Notes: generated by a model not told the origin, from the sequence alone. Positions 1 through 7,969 are shown, counted from the first letter of the stretch. The stretch is 33,925 bases of DNA from an uncultured Oscillospiraceae bacterium (GCA_944385125.1 CALWVZ010000019.1:1-33925), one strand, 5' to 3'. Numbers and translations are program-made.

Positions 1-153
1 TCCCCGGCAGTTTTATCTATTATAGCATAATTTTTCCACTTCACAAGTTCGAGCCCGGTTTTATGAAAACAAAAAAAACTCCGCAGCTATATACTGGGGA
101 GAACAGTCACTATATTATTTTATAAGCGATTAGCGAAAGAGATTGAGGGAAAA

Positions 154-189
154 CCAAACCGAAGCCCAACGTAAGTGGATTCGGTTTGG
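154..189 (-). terminator. Hairpin downstream of tRNA-Val, possible second terminator
   Basis: A 10-bp perfect inverted repeat (CCAAACCGAA / TTCGGTTTGG) with a 16-nt loop. Read on the minus strand it is followed by a TTTT run, so it could back up the tRNA-Val terminator. The rest of bases 1-240 shows no credible gene; the open frames there are shadows of the tRNA region. Confidence 0.4.
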
Positions 190-240
190 AGAAGGAGGAG
201 CAGCGGAATGAGCGAGCTCTGATTTTTAATGCAAGGCATG

Positions 241-275
241 AAAAATCGGAGCAAGCAATATGAAGCTTGCTCCGA
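241..275 (-). terminator. Terminator of tRNA-Val
   Basis: An 11-bp inverted repeat (TCGGAGCAAGC / GCTTGCTCCGA) with an 8-nt loop lies just beyond the CCA end of the tRNA. On the minus strand it is followed by TTTTT, a standard intrinsic terminator. A related hairpin follows the tRNA-Ser fragment near 28.6 kb. Confidence 0.75.
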
Positions 276-280
276 CGTAG

Positions 281-356
281 TGGTGGACGATACAAGACTC
301 GAACTTGTGACCTCCCGCACGTCAAGCGGATGCGCTACCAGCTGCGCCAATCGTCC
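281..356 (-). tRNA. tRNA-Val (anticodon GAC)
   Basis: Read on the minus strand this folds as a full cloverleaf. The acceptor stem is GGACGAT / ATCGTCC, the D arm GCGC-AGCTGGTA-GCGC, the anticodon loop TTGACGT (anticodon GAC, valine) and the T arm ACAAG-TTCGAGT-CTTGT. The 3' CCA is encoded. All stems pair and the length is 76 nt. Confidence 0.95.
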
Positions 357-510
357 GGCTCTCTATCAGCATGGGGTATTTTATATCATGGAAAGGCAAA
401 TGTCAAGATTTTTTTCATTGAACCGGGAATTTTTAATAAAAGATATAAATACAGGGAATAAGCGGAGAAAAAGCGCAGAAGATATCAACAGGGATAGGAG
501 GCAGAACAAA

Positions 511-951
511 ATGAAAATGACCAAGGCAGAATATAAAGAATATGCCGAAAAGCACTCGCCTCGCTCCAAATCGACTAGGAACATTCTGCGGGCTTTCCTG
601 GTAGGCGGCGGCATCTGCCTGCTGGGCCAGGGTATAACCCAGGGGCTGACGGCCTTGGGCCTGGACAGGGAGGCGGCAGGCGCAGGCTGCTCCATAAGCC
701 TTATCTTCCTGGGCGCTCTGCTGACGGGACTGGGTATTTATGACGATATCGCAAAGTTTGCCGGAGCAGGGACCCTCGTGCCTATCACCGGCTTTGCAAA
801 CTCTGTGGTGGCTCCCGCCCTGGAATTTAAAACGGAAGGTTTCATCTTAGGGGTAGCCGCAAAGATGTTCATAATCTCCGGGCCCGTCATAGTCTACGGC
901 ATTTCATCCGGCTTTATATATGGCCTGCTGCTTTTGCTTTTTGGAGCATAA
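511..951 (+). CDS. spoVAC: Stage V sporulation protein AC
   Basis: This 146-residue membrane protein belongs to the SpoVA complex, which moves Ca-dipicolinic acid across the inner spore membrane during sporulation and germination. Family signatures visible are the N-terminal LRAFLVGGGICLLGQ, the central GAGTLVPITGFANSVV and ALEFKTEGFILGV; length and order match SpoVAC. Four or so hydrophobic segments follow a short basic N-terminus. The ATG at 511 is preceded by AGGAGG (497-502) at good spacing; longer upstream frames read into the tRNA and are rejected. The usual partners SpoVAD and SpoVAE are not next to it, so the locus is split or isolated here. It marks the organism as an endospore former. 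Confidence 0.93.
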   Translation: MKMTKAEYKEYAEKHSPRSKSTRNILRAFLVGGGICLLGQGITQGLTALGLDREAAGAGCSISLIFLGALLTGLGIYDDIAKFAGAGTLVPITGFANSVVAPALEFKTEGFILGVAAKMFIISGPVIVYGISSGFIYGLLLLLFGA

Positions 952-996
952 AAGCTGCCGGGCTGCATAAATATATGAATATAAAAGGAGACAGTT

Positions 997-1143
997 ATGG
1001 CAAAGAAGGAAAAGAAAAAACAGAAAAAAGAGCCCCCTGTGACCACGGGCTATGACAGCCGCTCAATTGACCGGGAGAGGCGCGGCTCCTCCTACCGTGA
1101 GGGTTCAGACGTACCTGACGGAGTTACCGGCAACTGGAGCTGA
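997..1143 (+). CDS. Small basic protein of 48 residues
   Basis: This short frame has a strong ribosome site (AAAAGGAGA, about 8 nt before the ATG) and lies 45 nt after spoVAC. A bidirectional terminator follows at once. The product starts with a lysine-rich stretch (MAKKEKKKQKKEPP) and continues with a polar, arginine-rich tail ending in GNWS. There is no signal peptide or membrane segment. I do not recognise the family. Co-transcription with spoVAC is likely, so a sporulation role (small acid-soluble or coat-like) is possible but unproven. Confidence 0.6.
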   Translation: MAKKEKKKQKKEPPVTTGYDSRSIDRERRGSSYREGSDVPDGVTGNWS

Positions 1144-1150
1144 AAAAACT

Positions 1151-1180
1151 GAAAGGCCGGTTCCGCCCGGCCTTTCGCTT
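1151..1180. terminator. Bidirectional terminator between spoVAC unit and lysR
   Basis: A perfect 10-bp stem (GAAAGGCCGG / CCGGCCTTTC) with a 6-nt loop. On the minus strand it is followed by a TTTTTT run, on the plus strand by a weaker TTTC-CTT tract. It separates the spoVAC unit from the convergent lysR gene. Confidence 0.8.
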
Positions 1181-1218
1181 ATACATATTTAACTGTGCCC
1201 GGCAGCTTTGCTGCAGTT

Positions 1219-2127
1219 TCATTTGCCTGCGGCCATGGCGCTGCCGTACTTCCCGGATATCATTTCCTGGGAACAGCTTATGAGCCTGCGGATATTCTTG
1301 TCGTGCCTGCGCTTCTCGCTGATGATAATGCCCAGGGAGCGGTAATATCTGGGGGAGAGAGATACCGTGCGTACCGCATAGGGCATGTCTTTAACAACCA
1401 GCCTGGACAGGATGGTGACGCCGAGAGAGTGCTCCACCATGGACACTATGGACTCATCGTCAAGGTTGGTGGTCCTTATGTCCGGCTCTATTTTCCTGGA
1501 GGCGGCGGCGAAAATCGGCAGTATGTACATGTCGAAGCCCTGAGCGGGCATGAGGAAGCTGGTGTTGTCAAAAAGCTCCACCGGCATCACGTTCCCCTCC
1601 AGGGGGAAGGAGGCGGGCAGTACCGCCACCAGTTCATCCTCCCACAGAGGTATCCAGCCCAGCCCCTGGGCCAAGGGCTCGTAATAGCTGGTCATGACGC
1701 AGTCCAGCTCGTCGTTCTTAACTGCGCTGTAGAGCTCCAGCAGCCCGTCCATTATGACCGATATATTTGTATCGGGACAGACCTTGCTGTAGTTGGCCAT
1801 TATCTGGGGGACCCAGTGGCGGGCAATGCTGGAATAGGCTCCCAGCCGCAGGGATGAGCAGCTGCGCTGATGGAGCTTTTCAGCGGAAGCGCTGAGGGAC
1901 TCGGCCGCCTCCGCCAGGCGGCGCATCTCCGGCAGCAGCTCCTGCCCGGCGGGGGACAGGCGCACGCCGCTTTTGCTGCGTACCAAAAGGTTGAGACCCA
2001 GCTCTATTTCCAGAGAATTCATCATATGGGTAAGGCCGGACTGGGTATATCCCAGGTCCGAAGCGGCCGCAGTAAGGCTGCCCCTGTCCACCGCAGCAAG
2101 CAGCGCCTGAACTTTTTTAATATCCAT
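1219..2127 (-). CDS. LysR-family transcriptional regulator
   Basis: This 302-residue protein has an N-terminal winged HTH (about residues 1-60; AASDLGYTQSGLTHMMNSLE is the recognition region) and a C-terminal periplasmic-binding-like effector domain. Size and layout are normal for LysR regulators. It is transcribed away from the sodium symporter gene across a 184-bp AT-rich spacer, the classical arrangement for a LysR protein controlling its divergent neighbour, so the ligand may be the transported amino acid. This is inference: nothing in the effector domain identifies the ligand. Confidence 0.9.
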   Translation of the reverse strand: MDIKKVQALLAAVDRGSLTAAASDLGYTQSGLTHMMNSLEIELGLNLLVRSKSGVRLSPAGQELLPEMRRLAEAAESLSASAEKLHQRSCSSLRLGAYSSIARHWVPQIMANYSKVCPDTNISVIMDGLLELYSAVKNDELDCVMTSYYEPLAQGLGWIPLWEDELVAVLPASFPLEGNVMPVELFDNTSFLMPAQGFDMYILPIFAAASRKIEPDIRTTNLDDESIVSMVEHSLGVTILSRLVVKDMPYAVRTVSLSPRYYRSLGIIISEKRRHDKNIRRLISCSQEMISGKYGSAMAAGK

Positions 2128-2195
2128 TGTTAAAAAATTCGCTTTCTTTCTTGAATTTTAGGCATTTTATAAAGCTATCCATGAAAAAATCTTAT

Positions 2196-2213
2196 TACAT
2201 ACATAATAATGTA
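2196..2213. promoter_or_regulatory. Candidate LysR operator
   Basis: A dyad TACAT-N8-ATGTA lies in the lysR/symporter spacer. It sits roughly 30-45 bp upstream of the putative -10 at 2241, a usual place for a LysR activator site, and it is a T-N11-A type palindrome. Confidence 0.4.
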
Positions 2214-2217
2214 GAGT

Positions 2218-2246
2218 TTTAAAAAAAGCAAGCCAAATGTTATAAT
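2218..2246 (+). promoter_or_regulatory. Putative promoter of the NSS symporter
   Basis: A perfect TATAAT at 2241-2246 has a poor -35 (TTTAAA, 2218-2223) 17 bp upstream. A good -10 with a weak -35 suits an activator-dependent promoter, here perhaps the neighbouring LysR protein. Confidence 0.5.
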
Positions 2247-2311
2247 TAGTTCACAATTAAAAAATCGAGTCCCGGCGAGTTCATTTTTTATTTTTAGAGA
2301 GGAGAGACATT

Positions 2312-3886
2312 ATGGAGAACAAACGAGGTTCATGGGCCAGTAACCTTGGCTTCCTGATGGCGGCCATAGGCTCTGCTGTCGGTCTGGGAAACATCTGGGG
2401 ATTCCCCAACAAGATGGGCGCCGGCGGAGGATTTACCTTCCTGGTCGTCTACCTGTTCCTTGCGGTATTCGTGGGCATGCCCATCATGGTCAGTGAGCTG
2501 GCTATGGGCCGTAAGACCGGCCGCGGCGTCATAGGCGCATACAAAAAGGCCACCAAGAAGTTCAAATGGCTGGGCTGGCTGGGCGTTCTGGCTCCCTTCC
2601 TCATAATGAGCTTCTATTCCGTGCTGGGCGGCTACTGCCTCCAGTACATGTCCCTTAACCTGGCTGAGCTGAGCTTCGGCCTCAGCGGCATCTTCGGCGC
2701 TACCATCACGGGAGGCGACACCTTTGCCTCCATGCTTACCAATCCCTTCGGCTGCGTGATATTCACCCTGCTGTTCCTGGCTATCTGCATGATAATCGTC
2801 AAGGGCGGTATCTCCGGCGGTATTGAGAAGTTTAACAAGGTGGGTATGCCCGCCCTGTTTGTGATGCTCCTCATCGTCATCATCCGCTCCGTTACTCTGC
2901 CCGGCGCCGAGGAAGGACTTAAGTTCATGTTCATTCCCGGCTACGCCGTAGAGGCGGGCTTCATTGCCGAGGCCCCCAGCTTTATCAAGGTGGTTGGCAG
3001 CGCCGGCGGCCAGATGTTCTTCTCCCTGTCCCTGGCCATGGGCGCCATGATAACCTACGGCTCATACCTGAGCAAGGATGAGAGCCTCACCAAGAACTCC
3101 CTGATAATCGTCACCTCCGATACCATCATCGCTCTGATGGCCGGCTTTGCCGTCCTCCCCGCCGCCGTCGCCAACTCCATGGCCAGCGGCATACCCAACA
3201 ACGAGATGGTTCTGGGCGGACCCAAGCTCCTCTTTATAACTCTGCAGGACGTGTTCAGCAACATGGGACCCACCGGCCCCCTCTTCGGCGTGCTGTTCTA
3301 CCTGCTGGTGGTCATCGCCGCCATAACCTCCGCCATCTCCCTGATGGAAGTTATCGCCACCCTCTTCCTTGACCGGGCTCACGACGCCGGCAAAGAAGGC
3401 AACCGTACCAAGGTCACCCTCTGGGTCAGCCTGGCAATCACCATCGAGGCTGTCCTGGTTGCCGTCTGCGGCCTGGGCGAGAACGGCATAGCTCCTGCGA
3501 CTCTGCTGGGCAAGGAGATCACCAGCAGCCCCGTGCTCATGGACTGCTGGCTGGACTTCATGGACTGCTGGTCTGAAGGTCTGGCAATGCCTATCGGCGC
3601 CATGCTCATGTCCGTAATGGTGGCCGCCGAGCTGAAACCCAAGTACATACTGGAGGAGGTCAACGGCAATAAGCCCGGCTTCTTCTACTGGTTCTACCGC
3701 GTCTGCATTATCGTCATCGCTCCTGTCGTCATGGCCCTGGTTCTGGCCGGTCAGATAGTGGCCTTCTTCACCAACGTGGACGGCAGCAACGCTGCTTCCG
3801 TGGAGACCGTGAGCTACATCGTCTCCTTCATAATCCTGATCATAGGCTATATCTATGCCATAGTTGGAAACAAGAAAGAGGCCTGA
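2312..3886 (+). CDS. NSS-family sodium-dependent amino-acid transporter
   Basis: This 524-residue polytopic protein belongs to the neurotransmitter:sodium symporter (LeuT/MhsT) family, which imports amino acids with Na+. It opens with the TM1 signature GSAVGLGNIW and continues through the conserved PIMVSELAMGRKTGRG segment. About 11-12 hydrophobic helices are visible. GAGAGG precedes the ATG. One oddity: the TM1 motif reads NIWGFPN where LeuT-type members usually have Arg or Lys after the aromatic position (NxxRFPY), so the usual extracellular-gate residue appears to be Gly. The divergent LysR gene is its likely regulator. The substrate cannot be read from sequence. Confidence 0.92.
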   Translation: MENKRGSWASNLGFLMAAIGSAVGLGNIWGFPNKMGAGGGFTFLVVYLFLAVFVGMPIMVSELAMGRKTGRGVIGAYKKATKKFKWLGWLGVLAPFLIMSFYSVLGGYCLQYMSLNLAELSFGLSGIFGATITGGDTFASMLTNPFGCVIFTLLFLAICMIIVKGGISGGIEKFNKVGMPALFVMLLIVIIRSVTLPGAEEGLKFMFIPGYAVEAGFIAEAPSFIKVVGSAGGQMFFSLSLAMGAMITYGSYLSKDESLTKNSLIIVTSDTIIALMAGFAVLPAAVANSMASGIPNNEMVLGGPKLLFITLQDVFSNMGPTGPLFGVLFYLLVVIAAITSAISLMEVIATLFLDRAHDAGKEGNRTKVTLWVSLAITIEAVLVAVCGLGENGIAPATLLGKEITSSPVLMDCWLDFMDCWSEGLAMPIGAMLMSVMVAAELKPKYILEEVNGNKPGFFYWFYRVCIIVIAPVVMALVLAGQIVAFFTNVDGSNAASVETVSYIVSFIILIIGYIYAIVGNKKEA

Positions 3887-3917
3887 TAATTTAGATCCAA
3901 ACGCTCACACATAAAGC

Positions 3918-3943
3918 AAGGGGCGGGCATTTGCCCGCCCCTT
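3918..3943 (+). terminator. Strong hairpin after the NSS symporter
   Basis: A 12-bp perfect GC-rich inverted repeat (AAGGGGCGGGCA / TGCCCGCCCCTT) with a 2-base spacer sits 31 nt after the stop codon. It lacks a U tract but is stable enough to act as a terminator or mRNA 3' end. Confidence 0.6.
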
Positions 3944-3990
3944 CAGGCTGCCGAAAAACTGTGAGATTAAGGAAAAACAATAGAGCAGCA

Positions 3991-4034
3991 GGGGGCACGG
4001 GGGCTCAAGACCCGCCCCTTATTTTATTATTTGT
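3991..4034 (+). terminator. Second terminator-like hairpin
   Basis: GGGG-CA-CGGG pairs with CCCG-CCCC around a short loop (about 3992-4018) and is followed by a T-rich tract (TTATTTTATTATTTG). It may back up the symporter terminator. Confidence 0.45.
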
Positions 4035-4115
4035 TATGAGAAATATCCGGGCGGCTGGAAGTACCCATTCCAAAAGCCATACACAAAGTAAAAATCGGAT
4101 AAATGCAATGTAAAG

Positions 4116-4142
4116 GACGGCGGGAGACCTGCCGTCTTTTTT
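4116..4142 (+). terminator. Orphan intrinsic terminator
   Basis: A 9-bp stem (GACGGCGGG / CCTGCCGTC, one G-U pair) with an AGA loop is followed by TTTTTT. It is a textbook plus-strand terminator but no gene ends just before it; the closest stop codon is over 200 bp upstream and already followed by two hairpins. Confidence 0.65.
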
Positions 4143-4379
4143 GCTGGGCTATGGGCCGCCGGAATCGAAGGGCCATTTTGCCGCCGTTTATCAAGTCTGA
4201 CGCAGTCAAATTGGAAAAGCCGGCCATTTTTCCCAGGCGCAAAGAAAACAGAAAGGAAAAAAGATCAAAAAACAGAATCGTGCCCCCTTGTACTGGCGAC
4301 CAAATTTTATGTTTGTTGCCTAATTTGGAAGAAATAGCAATAAAATTAAAGCAAATATCAAAAAAAAATAAAAAACCCT

Positions 4380-4408
4380 TTGACAAGGTAATGCATAGGT
4401 AATATAAT
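4380..4408 (+). promoter_or_regulatory. Consensus sigma-A promoter of the hyp-mbh operon
   Basis: TTGACA (4380-4385), exactly 17 bp, then TATAAT (4403-4408): both hexamers match the consensus fully. It lies 50 bp before the hypF ATG and is the only clear promoter upstream of the 13-kb operon. Confidence 0.85.
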
Positions 4409-4412
4409 TTGC

Positions 4413-4426
4413 TTGATAATTATCAA
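4413..4426. promoter_or_regulatory. FNR/CRP-like operator over the transcription start
   Basis: TTGATAATTATCAA is a perfect 14-bp palindrome that fits the FNR/CRP-family half-site TTGAT-N4-ATCAA. With TTTG and CAAA flanks the symmetry extends to 24 bp (4408-4431) with one mismatched pair. It begins 5 bp after the -10, over the expected start site, which predicts repression of an otherwise maximal promoter. The regulator itself is not in the window. Confidence 0.6.
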
Positions 4427-4457
4427 ACAAATTGCCTGCGTGCTTTGAGGTTCCCAT

Positions 4458-6680
4458 ATGAAGGAAAGGCTCTCTTTGAGAATCCACGGTATAGTCCAGG
4501 GCGTCGGCTTTCGGCCTTTTGTACACAAGCTGGTTCGCAACTATGGCTTACACGGATACATAAGGAATTGCTCCTCCGGGGTGGAGATGGAGCTGGAGGG
4601 GGAGCGAGAGAAGCTGGAGGAACTGCTGAGAGCGCTGCCGGAGAAAGCGCCCAGCCTGGCGCTCATCCAAGACATGGAGCACAGCTTCAGCAGGGAGCTT
4701 CAAGGCTTTGAAAGCTTTGAGATAATGAGGAGCAGCCGGGAGGAGCTCAACAACACTCTGGTCTCCCCGGACATCTGCATATGCGATGACTGTCTTAGAG
4801 AATTACGGGATAGAAGTGACAGAAGATACGGATATCCCTTCATAAACTGCACAAATTGCGGCCCAAGGTTCACCATTATCAAGGACCTGCCCTATGACAG
4901 GGCCAAGACCTCCATGGATGTTTTTCCCATGTGCCCTGACTGCGAGAGAGAGTATGGGGACATTGAAAACCGCCGCTACCACGCCCAGCCGGACTGCTGC
5001 GATAAATGCGGGCCCCGGGTCTTTTACCTTGACGGCGAGGGTAAGGAGCTGTGGGGAGACGGCATCCAACTGGCAAGAGAGAGGCTGAAAAAGGGCGGCA
5101 TAGTGGCGGTAAAGGGTCTGGGGGGCATTCACCTGGCCTGCCGCTGGGATGACGAGCGCCTGGTGAGAGAGCTGAGGAGGAGAAAGCAGAGGGACGAGAA
5201 GCCCTTTGCCCTTATGTGCCGGGATGTGGAATGCGCCAGGAAACTGTGCCTGGTGTCGCCGGCGGAAGAGAAATTGCTGGAGAGCTGTCAGCGGCCAATA
5301 GTGCTGCTGAGGAAAAAAGAGCCGGGGCTGGAGTATCTCAGTGAGAACGGCTATCTGGGACTTATGCTGCCCTACACGCCCCTCCACTATCTGCTCATGG
5401 GAGAGGACATCCCCATGCTGGTAATGACCAGCGCCAATCTTTCGGACACTCCGATAATGTATAAAAACAGTGAGGCCCTCAGGGACCTCCGGGGCATAGC
5501 CGACGGCTTTCTGCTCCATGACCGGGAGATACAGACCCGCTGCGACGATTCCCTGTGCTGGGAGCTGGAGGGGAAGGAATACTTTGCCCGGCGTTCCAGG
5601 GGCTATGTGCCCTACCCGCTGACGATGAGGCGGGAGCTTAAAAGCATACTGGCCTGCGGTGCGGAGCAAAAGGCCAGCTTTTGCCTGTCAAGGGGAAATT
5701 ACATTTTCCAGAGCCAGCATATAGGGGACCTGAAGAATATGGAGACTCTGGAGAACTACCGGCAGCAGACTGAACACTTCAAAAAACTGTTCGACATAGA
5801 GCCTGAGGCGGCGGCCTGCGATATGCACCCGGACTATTTGTCCACAGCTTTCGCCGAGAGCTTGGGTATACCCCTTATAAAGGTGCAGCACCACCACGCC
5901 CACATGTGCTCATGCATGGCGGACAACTCCCTGGAGGGAGAGGTGATCGGCCTGGCCTGGGACGGAACCGGGCTTGGGCTTGACGGTACGGCCTGGGGAG
6001 GAGAATGTCTGATAGGCGGCTATGGCGGCTTTGAGCGTTTCGGCCATATACTGCCCCTGGCAATGCCGGGCGGGGACCGGGCGGTAAAGGAGATAGACAG
6101 GCTGGCTTTCAGCCTGCTGGAGGCCTCAGGTCTGGACGGCTCACAGATAGCCGGAGCCGGTATATACAGAAAGATGCTGGAAACGGGGCTGAACTGCCCC
6201 CTGTCTTCCGGGATGGGGAGGCTCTTTGACGGAGCCGCCGCATTACTGGGCATAAGGAGCCAATGCAGCTATGAGGGCCAGGGGGCCGTGCTGCTGGAGG
6301 CGGCGGCTGCACAGGAGGAAGAGGGCCTGTATCCCTATAGGCTGGAAGGCCGCCCCCTGGTCTTTGACTGGCGGGAGATGATAAGGGCCATGGTCAGGGA
6401 GCTGGAGGAGGGACAGGGAGCGGGGCTTGTGGCCGCCCGCTTCATGAACACCCTGGTGGATATGGCCGCAGAGACGGCGGAAGCCGCCAGGCGGGAGACG
6501 GGGCTGGACAGGGTATGCCTCTCCGGGGGCAGCTTCCAGAACATGTACATAATGAGACGGCTGCCTGAGCGGTTGAGGGCCAGGGGCTTTCGGGTGTACC
6601 GCCACCGCCGGGTATCCTGCAATGACGAGGGGCTGGCTCTGGGCCAGCTGATGATAGCCGACGCCAGACTGAGGAGTTAA
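4458..6680 (+). CDS. hypF: [NiFe] hydrogenase maturation carbamoyltransferase HypF
   Basis: HypF makes the carbamoyl group that becomes the cyanide ligands of the NiFe active-site iron. The 740-residue product shows the full domain order. An acylphosphatase domain (about 1-90, GIVQGVGFRPFVHKL) is followed by two Zn-finger Cys pairs (CICDDC with CTNCGPRF; CPDCEREY with CCDKCGP), a YrdC-like domain that adenylates carbamoyl phosphate (about 200-380), and a Kae1-like domain (HHHAHMCSCMADN, AWDGTGLG). Length is normal. The ribosome site is weak (TGAGG). It is the first gene of the hydrogenase operon, behind a consensus promoter and palindromic operator. Confidence 0.97.
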   Translation: MKERLSLRIHGIVQGVGFRPFVHKLVRNYGLHGYIRNCSSGVEMELEGEREKLEELLRALPEKAPSLALIQDMEHSFSRELQGFESFEIMRSSREELNNTLVSPDICICDDCLRELRDRSDRRYGYPFINCTNCGPRFTIIKDLPYDRAKTSMDVFPMCPDCEREYGDIENRRYHAQPDCCDKCGPRVFYLDGEGKELWGDGIQLARERLKKGGIVAVKGLGGIHLACRWDDERLVRELRRRKQRDEKPFALMCRDVECARKLCLVSPAEEKLLESCQRPIVLLRKKEPGLEYLSENGYLGLMLPYTPLHYLLMGEDIPMLVMTSANLSDTPIMYKNSEALRDLRGIADGFLLHDREIQTRCDDSLCWELEGKEYFARRSRGYVPYPLTMRRELKSILACGAEQKASFCLSRGNYIFQSQHIGDLKNMETLENYRQQTEHFKKLFDIEPEAAACDMHPDYLSTAFAESLGIPLIKVQHHHAHMCSCMADNSLEGEVIGLAWDGTGLGLDGTAWGGECLIGGYGGFERFGHILPLAMPGGDRAVKEIDRLAFSLLEASGLDGSQIAGAGIYRKMLETGLNCPLSSGMGRLFDGAAALLGIRSQCSYEGQGAVLLEAAAAQEEEGLYPYRLEGRPLVFDWREMIRAMVRELEEGQGAGLVAARFMNTLVDMAAETAEAARRETGLDRVCLSGGSFQNMYIMRRLPERLRARGFRVYRHRRVSCNDEGLALGQLMIADARLRS

Positions 6681-6683
6681 AAG

Positions 6684-6905
6684 ATGTGCCTTGCAATACC
6701 GCTGAAAATAGTTGAGATAGAGGGAAAGGAAGCCCAGGGGGAGGCCCTGGGCATGAGGAGAAAGATAAGGCTTGACTTTATTAATGAGCCCAGAATAGGG
6801 GACTATGTGATGGTACACGCCGGTTTTGCCATTGAGCGGCTGGAGGAAAGTCAGGCTCTGGAGGATATAGAGGCCTGGGAGGAAATGGGAAATGCTCTGG
6901 AATAA
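6684..6905 (+). CDS. hypC: Hydrogenase maturation chaperone HypC
   Basis: HypC (73 residues) carries the Fe(CN)2CO unit with HypD and delivers it to the hydrogenase large subunit. It begins MCLAIPLKI; the Cys at position 2, essential in the family, is present, and GDYVMVHAGFAIERL matches the conserved C-terminal half. It starts 3 nt after hypF and overlaps hypD by 14 nt, so translation is probably coupled. Confidence 0.96.
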   Translation: MCLAIPLKIVEIEGKEAQGEALGMRRKIRLDFINEPRIGDYVMVHAGFAIERLEESQALEDIEAWEEMGNALE

Positions 6906-7968
6906 GGGGCAGAGAGACAGGCTGCTGGGAGAGATAGGAACCCGGGCCCAAAAGCCCATGAAGCTGATGGAGGTCTGCGGCAGCCACACTATGGCTATAG
7001 CCAAAAGCGGCATAAAGAGCCTGATGCCGGAAAATGTCAGCCTGTTATCCGGGCCGGGATGCCCGGTATGCGTGACGCCGGCGGAGGATATAGACAGGAT
7101 ACTGGCGCTGGCCATGGAGCCGGGGCTCACAATAGCCAGCTACGGCGATATGCTGAGAGTACCCGGCAGCGTCCCGGGAGACAGCCTGCAAAGGCGCCGG
7201 GCCCTGGGGGCAAGGGTAGAAGTGGTATATTCCGCCATGGACGCCCTGGAGCTGGCCGCCGCAGCCCCGGAGAGGGAAGTGCTGTTTTTGGCCGTGGGTT
7301 TTGAGACCACGGCTCCGGGTACGGCCGCTGCGGTGCTGGAGGCCAGGGAGCGGGGAATAAGAAACTTTTCCATCTTCTCCCTGCTGAAAAGCGTGGAACC
7401 GGCCCTGCGCAGCCTTATTGCCCGGGAGGATTTCAATATACAGGGCTTCATCTGCCCCGGCCATGTGGCCAGTATAATAGGGGAACAGGGCTTCCGCTTT
7501 ATCCCGGAGGAATATGGTCTGCCGGGAGTGATCGCAGGTTTTGAGCCGGAGGAGATACTGCTGGCCATATGCCGCCTTACCGGCCAGCTGGCAAGGGGAG
7601 AGGCCCGCCTGGAAAACTGCTACAAAAGAGCGGTCAGGCCGGAGGGAAATCCCCTGGCCAGAGCCGTGATGGACAGCTGCCTTCAACTCCGCAGGGACAG
7701 CTGGCGGGGTTTGGGAGAGATAGAAAACAGCGGCTTTAAACTGAGAGAGGAATTTGCAGACTTTGACGGGGAAAGGAAATTCCCTGTGGAGGTGGAGCTA
7801 CGCTCCGACTGCGCAGTCTGCCGCTGCGGGGATGTGATCTGCGGCAGGATAAGGCCGGAGGATTGCCCTATGTTCGGCGGAGGCTGTACGCCGGAGGACC
7901 CGCTGGGGCCCTGCATGGTGTCCTCGGAAGGGGCCTGCGCTGCGGAATATAAATACAGAGGTTTGTAA
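6892..7968 (+). CDS. hypD: Hydrogenase maturation protein HypD
   Basis: HypD is the iron-sulfur scaffold on which, together with HypC and HypE, the Fe(CN)2CO group is assembled. The 358-residue protein carries the conserved motifs MEVCGSHTMAI, GPGCPVCVTP and GFETTAPGTA. Its C-terminal cysteine cluster (CAVCRCGDVICG, DCPMFGGGC, GPCMVSSEGAC) binds the [4Fe-4S] centre. The start overlaps the end of hypC, and hypE follows after a single base. Confidence 0.97.
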   Translation: MLWNKGQRDRLLGEIGTRAQKPMKLMEVCGSHTMAIAKSGIKSLMPENVSLLSGPGCPVCVTPAEDIDRILALAMEPGLTIASYGDMLRVPGSVPGDSLQRRRALGARVEVVYSAMDALELAAAAPEREVLFLAVGFETTAPGTAAAVLEARERGIRNFSIFSLLKSVEPALRSLIAREDFNIQGFICPGHVASIIGEQGFRFIPEEYGLPGVIAGFEPEEILLAICRLTGQLARGEARLENCYKRAVRPEGNPLARAVMDSCLQLRRDSWRGLGEIENSGFKLREEFADFDGERKFPVEVELRSDCAVCRCGDVICGRIRPEDCPMFGGGCTPEDPLGPCMVSSEGACAAEYKYRGL

Positions 7969-7969
7969 G

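Larger units (their letters stand above)
3944..4379. other. Non-coding stretch before the hydrogenase operon
   Basis: No open frame here has a ribosome site or recognisable product. The stretch holds two further hairpins (3991-4034 and 4116-4142) and then A-rich DNA running into the hypF promoter. I looked for riboswitch cores (molybdenum cofactor, nickel/cobalt, T-box) and could not support one. A short untranslated RNA ending at 4142 is possible. Confidence 0.4.

Noticed and set aside
1195-1857. Long plus-strand frame opposite lysR
   Set aside because: It is the antisense shadow of an evident LysR gene, has no ribosome site and gives a protein with no recognisable family.
3944-4457. Riboswitch upstream of hypF (molybdenum cofactor, nickel/cobalt)
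   Set aside because: I could not find a conserved core of either class; only simple terminator hairpins and A-rich DNA are seen.
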